64,000 nt of DNA from Nocardia sp. NBC_01329 (GTDB taxonomy: Bacteria > Actinomycetota > Actinomycetes > Mycobacteriales > Mycobacteriaceae). Shown one piece after another: positions 40,421 to 47,803 of the stretch (position 1 is the first letter of the stretch; each line of letters starts with the position of its first letter). Both the position numbers and the translations under genes were made by a program. The stretch lies in the NCBI RefSeq assembly GCF_035956715.1, contig NZ_CP108381.1, forward strand, positions 5,736,001-5,800,000, in the 5' to 3' direction. Under the pieces are notes generated by a model. It was not told the origin of the DNA, made no database searches, and was given only the letters and a program-made list of their open reading frames with translations.

Positions 40421-41269
40421 ATGACGGTCCCGAAACCATTGCTGATGGCCACCGATCTGGATCGCACCATGATCTATTCGAGCGCCGCCGCCGGAGCCGT
40501 CGCCGCGGAAACGGTGTGCGTGGAGCATCTCGACGGTGCTCCGCTGTCGTATATGACCTCCGCCGCCGTGGACCGGCTGCGGTGGCTGGCGACCGCGGCG
40601 GCGGTACTCCCCACCACCACCCGGACCATCGAGCAGTTCGGCCGGATCCGCCTCCCGGGCGCACCGTGGCAGTACGCGATCACCAGCAACGGGGGAAATA
40701 TCCTGGTGGACGGCGTGCCCGACCCGCAGTGGCGCCGGGGAATCGATGCGGCGGTCCGGGCCGGGGGCGCCGGGCTCACCGAGATCGAGGCCGCGCTGCG
40801 GGCCAGAATCGACGATTCGTGGGTGCTGAAATTCCGCGGCGCCGACGACCTCTTCTGCTATCTGGTGGTGGATTCGGCCGCCACTCCGCCGAAGTTCCTC
40901 GCCGACTGGGATGCCTGGTGCCGGGAACGCGGATGGTCGGCATCCCGGCAGGGACGCAAGATCTACACGATGCCGTTGGCGGTGTGCAAGAGCCGGGCGG
41001 TATCGGAGGTCCGCTCCCGGCTCGTGGCCTCGGGTCGGTTGGCGGCAGCGGCACCGACGCTCGCCGCCGGCGACGGTGCGCTGGATGCCGAAATGCTCGC
41101 CGCCGCCGACCATGCGATCCGGCCCCGGCACGGTGAACTCGAAGAGCTCGGCTGGACTCGGCCCGGTCTCACCGTCACCACGGCCGCCGGAATCGGTGCC
41201 GGGGAGGAGATCCTCGACTGGTTCACCGACGCGCTCACCGATCCGGCGATCGCCGGAGTACCGGGCTAG
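40421..41269 (+). CDS. HAD-superfamily phosphatase of the Ter module
   Basis: This 282-residue HAD hydrolase has motif I ATDLDRTMIYSS (nucleophile and general acid Asp; residues ~10-16), motif II TTTRT, a cap region, and a C-terminal AGDGALDAEML (motif IV GDGxxD). It would remove phosphate from the pathway product. It starts directly after the upstream stop (no gap). Its stop TAG shares the palindrome CTAG with the stop of the convergent DUF389 gene. Confidence 0.88.
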   Translation: MTVPKPLLMATDLDRTMIYSSAAAGAVAAETVCVEHLDGAPLSYMTSAAVDRLRWLATAAAVLPTTTRTIEQFGRIRLPGAPWQYAITSNGGNILVDGVPDPQWRRGIDAAVRAGGAGLTEIEAALRARIDDSWVLKFRGADDLFCYLVVDSAATPPKFLADWDAWCRERGWSASRQGRKIYTMPLAVCKSRAVSEVRSRLVASGRLAAAAPTLAAGDGALDAEMLAAADHAIRPRHGELEELGWTRPGLTVTTAAGIGAGEEILDWFTDALTDPAIAGVPG

Positions 41270-42231
41270 AGCATGCGCCGGCGCGCCCGTGCTTCGGCGC
41301 GCGGCCGCCGGGGCGAGACCCGCGACCAGACGAGGTCCTGCAACGCGAGCGTCGCCCATCCCGCTATGGCCATCCCGGCCAAGTTCATCACCAATTGCAG
41401 GGTGCTGCCCCAGATGGCCGAACTCACGCCGAACGCGAGCCCCAGCGCGATATTGCCGGCCGCCGGCACGGTGGTCACGGAGATGAAGACACCTACCAGC
41501 GCACCCGATTTGGACGAGGTCAGCGAGAGGACACCGGCGGCAGCGGCGATCAGCGCCACGATGAACGACCATTTGTCGGGCGTGTAGATGAAAGCGGTTT
41601 CGGGCCGGTCCCCGGTGACTGCATCGACGGTGATCCAGCCGACCAGCCGTCCGACCACCACCAGGGTGAGGGTCACCGCGATACCCGCCGTGAACCCCAG
41701 CACGAGGGTGGCCAGCGCGCGCCCGAACAAGGCGAGCCGATGCCGCACCAGCGCGACACCGAGCGCGGCGATCGCCCCGAATTCCGGGCCCAGCACCATG
41801 GCGCCGATGATCAGGATCTGCGAATCCACCACGATCGCGATGCTGGCCAGCACCGTCGCCAGGGTCATGAAACTCAGGTAGGTCCAGTTGAGTTCGGTCT
41901 CCTCGTAGGACCGCTGGGTCACATCGGCCCAGATCACCGCATCCGCGCTGTACCCCGGGGTACGCAGCTCGGTGAGATACCCCGACAGCGACATCCAGGT
42001 GGGCACAGGTTGCAGTTCGATACTGCCCCGGTGGTGTAGCCCGGTCGCCCGCAATCGGTCGAGGACTTCGTTGGCGGCTTCCCGGGCCAGATCGGCCAGC
42101 ACCACATCACCCTCGGGGCGGACCGCGTTGCCGCGGAACACCGCCAGACCGCTGACAGCCGGATCGGACTCCAAGATCTCGACCACCTCGCCGGTCAGCG
42201 CGGCCGGCGACATTATCCGCAGATGCAGCAT
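41266..42231 (-). CDS. DUF389 membrane protein
   Basis: This 321-residue protein has an ACT-like N-terminal domain (LHLRIMSPAALTGEVVEILESD) and about six membrane helices, with IGAMVLGPEFGAIAALGVALV typical of DUF389 (TIGR00341-like) proteins. Function unknown. It overlaps the HAD gene end by 4 bases in convergent orientation, so transcripts of the two will overlap. Confidence 0.85.
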   Translation of the reverse strand: MLHLRIMSPAALTGEVVEILESDPAVSGLAVFRGNAVRPEGDVVLADLAREAANEVLDRLRATGLHHRGSIELQPVPTWMSLSGYLTELRTPGYSADAVIWADVTQRSYEETELNWTYLSFMTLATVLASIAIVVDSQILIIGAMVLGPEFGAIAALGVALVRHRLALFGRALATLVLGFTAGIAVTLTLVVVGRLVGWITVDAVTGDRPETAFIYTPDKWSFIVALIAAAAGVLSLTSSKSGALVGVFISVTTVPAAGNIALGLAFGVSSAIWGSTLQLVMNLAGMAIAGWATLALQDLVWSRVSPRRPRAEARARRRML

Positions 42232-42304
42232 GGGCCAAGTCTGCCTGTGCGACAGCGCGGGTACCGGTCCCCGGCCCCCCGGTCGTGTCGCGCGAGGCCG
42301 GTGC

Positions 42305-43069
42305 TCAGTACCCCTGCTGCTGACCCGTGAGCTGCTGGGCGATCACACCCTGCAGACGCTGCAGGCCCGGGACGGTGACACCGCTCTGCAACTGTCCCTC
42401 GATGGTCCGGATGAGCGCGTGGTCGCTGAGCACCTTCTCACTGGACTGGATGAGTACGGTTCCGGCGCCGGTGAAATCGAACTGCCGTTCCTCACCCGAG
42501 TTCACGCCGAATGCCGCCGCCCCCGCGGCCAGGAAGCCCGACACCCACCGCTGGTCGTAGTGGTGACTGGGGGACGGGCAGTCGGCCCAGCCCACCAGCG
42601 ATTCCGGGTCCACCCGCAACGGTGGTTCGGCGAAGATCACCGGGCCGTTCGAGGAGGCCAGGAACTTCCCGGTACCGATCAGCGTGAGGAACCCCGGCAC
42701 GATCGACTGGTTCAGCGACAGACCCGGTTCGAACGCCAGCAGATTCGCCGCGCGGATGGTGAGATTGCCGTCGTCGAGGTCGTAGGAGTTGATGTCGTAC
42801 CCGCGATCGCCGATCAGCAGTTTGCCCTGTCCCTCGGCCACCACGTAATCACCGGTGAACAGGGGCGCGGAGAACTGATTCGCCACCATGTTCAGGAGGT
42901 GACCCTGCAACCCGTGGGTGAGTGCTCGGAACTGCATCTGCCCGTAATAGGCGATCATCGCGCCTTTGCGCATGAACCACGGTTTCACGAGGTCGATGCA
43001 GTACGCGTAGCTGTTGCCGGGCACATTGTCGCTCTCCCCGAGCGTCACCGGGCTGAGGATCTCGCTCAC
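42305..43069 (-). CDS. AIM24-family protein, third gene of the AIM24 operon
   Basis: This 254-residue AIM24 (DUF124) beta-rich protein contains KGAMIAYYGQMQF, LLIGDRGYDINSYDL, LTIRAANLLAFEPGL and a C-terminal GQQQGY tail. GTG at 43069 follows GGAGGAG by 5 bases and overlaps the preceding stop (GTGA), indicating translational coupling. AIM24 homologues are linked to membrane organisation in mitochondria and often sit next to TerD genes in bacteria; the molecular role is unknown. Confidence 0.85.
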   Translation of the reverse strand: MSEILSPVTLGESDNVPGNSYAYCIDLVKPWFMRKGAMIAYYGQMQFRALTHGLQGHLLNMVANQFSAPLFTGDYVVAEGQGKLLIGDRGYDINSYDLDDGNLTIRAANLLAFEPGLSLNQSIVPGFLTLIGTGKFLASSNGPVIFAEPPLRVDPESLVGWADCPSPSHHYDQRWVSGFLAAGAAAFGVNSGEERQFDFTGAGTVLIQSSEKVLSDHALIRTIEGQLQSGVTVPGLQRLQGVIAQQLTGQQQGY

Positions 43070-43761
43070 AGTTTCTCCTCCGATGCCTGTACGTACACCA
43101 GCCCCTGGCCCGCGCACTGCAGTTGCATTGCCTCACCGGATCCGCGGCCGACCGCGTCGCGCCAGCTCACCGCTGCCTTCAGATCGGTGTGTACGTTTCC
43201 GTAGGAGGCGATGAAGGCCTGCGGGTCGACGACCACCGGATTCGGTCCGCCCACCTGGAGCTCGAGAAATCCGCCGTGCGCCAGCAGCACTGCACTGCCC
43301 TGACCGGACAGCTGCGTGGTGAACATGCCCTGACCGGTCAGCGCGCCGGATGCCGCGCCGCGCAGCGCGCCCATCAGACCGCCGCCGCCTCCGCCACCGG
43401 AACTCGCGACCGATACGACCGAGGTCTGCAATCCGGCGGTGTAGGCCAGCAGGCGAGAGGCCTCCACCTGCAGCGTCGCGCCCGGTTGTACCTGGACAAC
43501 CTCCACTTCCAGCCCGGCGAACCCGTAGTGCACGCGGCCGCTGCCCTGCGCGATCATGGTGCGTTGGTGTTCGCCGGCCATCATCCGCCCGGCCATCTGC
43601 AAGATACCGCCGCCGCCACCCATACCGGACCCGCCCGGTATCTCGTGCGGAGCGAAGGACACATCGCCGGTGTAGAAGAGCATGCCGCCGGTACGGGCGA
43701 CCACGCCGCCCGCCATCCCGATATCGACCGCCACGACCTTGGAATTGATCTTCTCGAACAT
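43066..43761 (-). CDS. AIM24-family protein, second gene of the AIM24 operon
   Basis: This 231-residue AIM24 protein has VVARTGGMLFYTGDVSF, EVVQVQPGATLQVEASRLLAY and GQGMFTTQLSGQGSAVLLAHGG, plus two glycine-rich loops. It starts 6 bases after the previous AIM24 stop. The repeated G(Q)G-hydrophobic blocks correspond to the internal symmetry of the AIM24 fold. Confidence 0.87.
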   Translation of the reverse strand: MFEKINSKVVAVDIGMAGGVVARTGGMLFYTGDVSFAPHEIPGGSGMGGGGGILQMAGRMMAGEHQRTMIAQGSGRVHYGFAGLEVEVVQVQPGATLQVEASRLLAYTAGLQTSVVSVASSGGGGGGGLMGALRGAASGALTGQGMFTTQLSGQGSAVLLAHGGFLELQVGGPNPVVVDPQAFIASYGNVHTDLKAAVSWRDAVGRGSGEAMQLQCAGQGLVYVQASEEKL

Positions 43762-43767
43762 GCCGCC

Positions 43768-44391
43768 CTACCGTTCCGCCGGTTGGATCGAGACCACGCC
43801 CTGCCCGTCCCAGCGCAGCGAGAACGCCTCGCCGCCGTCCTGTCCCATCACCGAGCGCCACGAGACATCGGTGACGAAGGACTGGTTGAGGTTGCCGCGA
43901 GCCGCGACGAACGCATCGGGGTCCACCACCAACGGGAACTGCGGTGAAACCTCGAGGTGGATGAGCGGCCCGCCCGCCGAGAGCAGCGCGACCTGCCCTT
44001 GACCGCTGACCGTGGTGGTGAAGAGCCCCTGGCCGCTGGACGCCCCACGCACACCGGCGAATCGCACATCGGTGCGCAGGTTCCCGGCGAAGGCCAGCAA
44101 CTGCTGCGATTCGACCTGCAGGGTCTCGTTGTTCAGATTCACCACCGAGACGTACTGGCCGTTCACCGCGAGGAAGACCCGGCCCTGGCCGCCGCATTCC
44201 ATCAGCGAGAGCTTTTCGCCGGTGGCGCGGCGTTTCATCCCGGCCAGCACGCCGTCGCCCCCGCCGAAACCGGCCGATTTGAACTGCACAGCTCCCTCGT
44301 AGGCGACCATCGAGCCGGAGATGGCGCGAATACTGGTGTTCGCCAGGTGTACCTCGATCACCTTCTTCGATTGTTCGAAGAGTTGTGCCAT
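43768..44391 (-). CDS. AIM24-family protein, first gene of the AIM24 operon
   Basis: This 207-residue AIM24 protein starts MAQLFEQSKKVIEVHLANTS, with ETLQVESQQLLAFAGNLRTD and GQGLFTTTVSGQGQVALLSA matching its neighbour. ATG at 44391 is clear; the upstream in-frame extension is translated repeat DNA. The promoter should lie in 44392-44856, shared with the divergent TerD-domain operon and containing the tandem palindromic repeat. Confidence 0.87.
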   Translation of the reverse strand: MAQLFEQSKKVIEVHLANTSIRAISGSMVAYEGAVQFKSAGFGGGDGVLAGMKRRATGEKLSLMECGGQGRVFLAVNGQYVSVVNLNNETLQVESQQLLAFAGNLRTDVRFAGVRGASSGQGLFTTTVSGQGQVALLSAGGPLIHLEVSPQFPLVVDPDAFVAARGNLNQSFVTDVSWRSVMGQDGGEAFSLRWDGQGVVSIQPAER

Positions 44392-44540
44392 GGATAGTCG
44401 CCTGTCCTCGCCGCCCCGGAGCCCCGCACACCGCTGGTGCTCATCCGTCGCCGATACCTTAATCGCCGCAGGTCGATCCAGTCCATGCCCAGCACATACA
44501 ACGTCTGCCGCGCCTGGTCGGCATCCGTGGCCGGGGTAAC

Positions 44541-44822
44541 GAGGGCCCCGCCGCAAGCGGGGGCAATCGAACACAGTCGGGGCCCGCCCCGGTTCTGGAG
44601 CGACGAAGCGAAGGAGCGCAGCGACTGAGCGTAGGAGTGAAGAACCGGGGTCACGAGGGCCCCGACAGCCCCGCCGAAGGCGGGGCAATCGAACACAGTC
44701 GGGGCCCGCCCCGGTTCTGGAGCGACAGAGCGAAGGAGCGCAGCGACTGAGCGGCGGAGTGAAGAACCGGGGTTAATAGGGCCCCGACCCGCCCCGCCGA
44801 AGGCGGGGCAAAAGATACAGTG
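44541..44822. repeat. Tandem palindromic repeat, 2.4 copies, in the divergent AIM24/TerD promoter region
   Basis: Units start at 44541, 44655 and 44777 (partial). Each has GAGGGCCCCG, a CCCCGC/GGCGGGG hairpin, the tail CAATCGAACACAG, TCGGGGCCCG, then arms CCCCGGTTCT and AGAACCGGGG (44587-44596 with 44641-44650; 44709-44718 with 44763-44772). The ~44-base interior consists of irregular AGCGA/AGCGC units. The partial third copy stops at its CAAAAGATACAG tail. Only 34 bases separate it from the TTG start at 44857, so it may influence either promoter. Confidence 0.8.
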
Positions 44823-44856
44823 GCATCCATACGCACCGACAAGCGAAGGGTCTGCC

Positions 44857-46203
44857 TTGTCCGCAACACTCGCCAAGGGCCAGAACGGTCCTCTGGCCAC
44901 GAACGACGTGGTGATTTCCATTCAGTTGGCGGCTCCGGCCGATCTGTCCGCACTCTTGGTCACCGAGCAGGGCAAAGTCCGGACCGACGCGGATTTCGTC
45001 TTCTACAATCAGCCCAGCGGTCCGGGTGTGAACCTGCGGCCCGGCCCGGCCGGGCAGCCCGCTTCGCTGGCGGTGAACCTCGGTGCGGTGCCCGCCGAGA
45101 TCGCGCAGGTGCGCGCCGTCATCACACTCGATGATCCGAATACGAACTTCGGGCAGTTCGCGCCGCCGGTGGCCTACGTATCGGACCAGTCCGGCGCGCA
45201 GCTGTTCGAGTACCGGGTCGACGGTCTCGCCACCGAATCCATCGTGATCGCGCTCGAACTGTACCGCCGTCAGGGTGCGTGGAAGGTGCGCGCGGTCGGG
45301 CAGGGCTACGCGGGTGGTTTCGCGGCACTTGTCACCGATCACGGTGTCACCGTGGACGATTCCCCAGCCGAGACGCAGGCCGCCGCACCTCCGCCTCCAC
45401 CGCCCGCCCAGCAGACCGCCCCGGTGCCGCCGCCGACCCAGCAGGCCTATCCCACCCAGCAGCCGCCGGCCCCGCCCTACCCGCCGCAGGGTGGTGGTTA
45501 TCCGCCGCCGGGCGGTGGTTATCCGCCGCAGGGCGGTGGTTACCCGCCCCCGCCGGGCCCCGGATACCCGCAGCAGCCGGCGCCCACCCAGCAGCATCCC
45601 AACGAGATCAGTCTGAGCAAGACCGGCCCGGTGAGCCTGCAGAAGGGGCAGCGGGTCAGCCTCCGCAAGGAGGACGGTGCGGCGCTCACCTTCGTCAAGA
45701 TGGGTCTGGGCTGGGATCCGGTGCAGCAGCGCGGCATGTTCGGCAGTCGCACCGTGGATATCGACCTCGACGCCGCGGTCGTGATGTTCGCCGATATGAA
45801 TCCGGTGGACGTCGCCTACTACGGGCAGCTGACGTCCAAGGATGGCTCGATCCGGCACCAGGGCGACAACCTCACCGGTGAGGGCGCGGGCGACGACGAG
45901 GTGATTCTGGTAGACCTCACGCGGCTCCCGGCGCATGTCAACAACCTGGTCTTCGTCGTGACCTCCTACAAGGGGCATACGTTCGGTCAGGTGCAGAACG
46001 CGTTCTGCCGGTTGATCGACGGGGCCAACAACACCGAGCTCGCCCGCTATTCGCTCACCGGCGGCACCCCTACCACCGCGATGGCAATGGCGAAGCTGTT
46101 CCGGGCCGGTGCCGACTGGAAGATGCAGGCCATCGGCGAGGGCTTCAACGCCAAACACCCCGGTGAGGCGATTCCGCAGTTGGGCCGGTTCCTGGCGGTA
46201 TGA
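44857..46203 (+). CDS. Double-TerD-domain protein with a Pro/Gln/Gly-rich hinge
   Basis: This 448-residue protein has an N-terminal TerD-like domain (1-170; ends AWKVRAVGQGYAGGFAALV) that lacks the acidic calcium motifs. A ~75-residue hinge follows (PPPPPAQQ, then repeated GGGYPPPGGGYPPQ). The C-terminal TerD domain (250-448) has intact motifs VDIDLDAAVVMF and HQGDNLTGEGAGDDE. TTG at 44857 with GAAGGG upstream is the likely start. One domain probably binds calcium and the other may mediate pairing. The stop overlaps the next start (ATGA). Confidence 0.85.
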   Translation: MSATLAKGQNGPLATNDVVISIQLAAPADLSALLVTEQGKVRTDADFVFYNQPSGPGVNLRPGPAGQPASLAVNLGAVPAEIAQVRAVITLDDPNTNFGQFAPPVAYVSDQSGAQLFEYRVDGLATESIVIALELYRRQGAWKVRAVGQGYAGGFAALVTDHGVTVDDSPAETQAAAPPPPPPAQQTAPVPPPTQQAYPTQQPPAPPYPPQGGGYPPPGGGYPPQGGGYPPPPGPGYPQQPAPTQQHPNEISLSKTGPVSLQKGQRVSLRKEDGAALTFVKMGLGWDPVQQRGMFGSRTVDIDLDAAVVMFADMNPVDVAYYGQLTSKDGSIRHQGDNLTGEGAGDDEVILVDLTRLPAHVNNLVFVVTSYKGHTFGQVQNAFCRLIDGANNTELARYSLTGGTPTTAMAMAKLFRAGADWKMQAIGEGFNAKHPGEAIPQLGRFLAV

Positions 46204-47786
46204 ACGGAGTCGGGGGCCAGGATATGAAGCAGTTGCAGGCGGGGCAGAACATACCGTTGAGCGGTGAGATCGTTCGATTCCAGGTGAATACCGCCGGGCC
46301 GCTGTCGGTTTCGGCGCTGGTGGTGGCCGCGGATCTGCGCGTCGGCTCGGCAGCCGATGTGCTGGGGACCGAACGGTCGGCGGGTCCCGGAGTCCGGGTG
46401 GACGAGGCGGCTTCGGCCGTCGTCGTCACCCCCGCCGAGGTGCGCGCCGACGCGCAGGCGGTGCTCCTGGTGGCCGCCGCCCAGCGCGGGATCGGTGTGG
46501 TCACCGCGTCGCTGTCGGAGAACGACACTCCGGCAGCCGAGTTCGTAATCGCCCCGCAGGCCGGGGAGAGCGCGCTGATCTGCTTCGAACTGTATCGGCG
46601 CGGCGCCGGCTGGAAACTTCGTGCGGTCGGCCAGGGCTATGCGGGGGGTATCGGGGAACTGTTGCGGGCTCATGGCGCCGACGGCTACGCGGGCCCGGCG
46701 TCGGCAACCGCCACCGTGCACGACGCGACGGTGGGTGCGCCCACTGCGGTTACTCCGCCGGTCGGCCCGCAGGCCGAGCTCCCGACCCTGGAGGTCGGGC
46801 ACGGGCTGGAGCGGCTGTGGATGATCTTCGAGGACGCCGCCCGTTCGGCCGCCGCACTGGAATCCGCACGCGGCTACGCGGCCGAACGACTCGACCAGGA
46901 ACTCTCGGCCGCGGTCTCCGATCCCGCCACCCGTAACACCCCGGCCGCTGATGCCGCTCGGTCGGCCGCTCAGCGCCGCCACGACGAGCTCACGACCACC
47001 GCGGAGGACAATCATCGCCGCGACAGCACCCAGTTGCAGCGCGAACTGCACGAGGCCGACGCGGTGCTACCCGCGGCGCTGGCCTCGTGGAATTCACCGG
47101 CCTGGGACCGTCCGGCTGCCCCGGCCGACGGAATCCGGCTCGGCGAACTCCACGCACTCGACCGAGGCGCGCTGCGGGTTCCGTACTGTGTGCCGATTCC
47201 GCTGAACCGGCCGCTGTGGGTGGATACCGAATCATCCGCGGCGGTGGCGCCGGTAATCGGTGCCCTGCTGGCAAGGTTGTTGCGAGCTGCCCCGGGCCGC
47301 CGGACCCTTGTCGACCTCATCGATCTCACCGGCGCGTTCACCGGTTTCACCGGCATGCTCGCACCGGTGCTGGCCGGACCACCGATCACCGACCATTCCG
47401 ATATCTCCCCGCGACTGCAGCAACTCGTGGACGCCGCCGAACTGGCGGAGATGGCCCACAGCTCGGGACAGGGCGCCCCGCCGGCCGAACACCGGATCCT
47501 GCTCGCCGCGGATTTCCCGCACGGATACCAGGCCGCCGATGCGCAACGTCTGGTCGCTCTGCTGGCGCGTGGGGACCTGATCGGACTGTCGGCCATGATC
47601 GTCGGCGGTAACGAATCCGATTCCGGTGACAGCGCTGTGGCCACCCTCTCGCGTGCCTGCCGCCATCTGCCGACCGTCACCGGAACGCCACTGTTCGATC
47701 CGTGGACCGGTAACGCTTGGCAGCTGGACCTGGACCTGCTTCCCCAGGAACCCGAACAGCGTGCGCGGATCCTGCGGGCGGGCTGA
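46200..47786 (+). CDS. TerD-like N-terminal domain fused to a helical and alpha/beta region
   Basis: This 528-residue protein has a TerD-like domain at 1-165 (GWKLRAVGQGYAGGIGELL) without calcium-binding motifs, then a helical segment (200-300, ERLDQELSAAVSDPATRN and onward). A C-terminal alpha/beta part (RTLVDLIDLTGAFTGFTG, HRILLAADFPHGYQAADAQRL, LIGLSAMIVGG) recalls the nucleotide-binding fold of FtsK/HerA-like ATPases but has no Walker A. Coupled to the upstream gene by ATGA. The remote FtsK-like assignment is a guess from pattern, not established. Confidence 0.72.
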   Translation: MNGVGGQDMKQLQAGQNIPLSGEIVRFQVNTAGPLSVSALVVAADLRVGSAADVLGTERSAGPGVRVDEAASAVVVTPAEVRADAQAVLLVAAAQRGIGVVTASLSENDTPAAEFVIAPQAGESALICFELYRRGAGWKLRAVGQGYAGGIGELLRAHGADGYAGPASATATVHDATVGAPTAVTPPVGPQAELPTLEVGHGLERLWMIFEDAARSAAALESARGYAAERLDQELSAAVSDPATRNTPAADAARSAAQRRHDELTTTAEDNHRRDSTQLQRELHEADAVLPAALASWNSPAWDRPAAPADGIRLGELHALDRGALRVPYCVPIPLNRPLWVDTESSAAVAPVIGALLARLLRAAPGRRTLVDLIDLTGAFTGFTGMLAPVLAGPPITDHSDISPRLQQLVDAAELAEMAHSSGQGAPPAEHRILLAADFPHGYQAADAQRLVALLARGDLIGLSAMIVGGNESDSGDSAVATLSRACRHLPTVTGTPLFDPWTGNAWQLDLDLLPQEPEQRARILRAG

Positions 47787-47803
47787 GACAGGCGGGACGC
47801 GCT

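Noticed and set aside
44393..44921. Small proteins translated from the palindromic repeats (RSVAALLRSVAPEPGRAP-type peptides)
   Set aside because: The same peptide appears in every copy because the DNA repeats; there is no SD and known genes flank it. Also seen around 14.3 kb.
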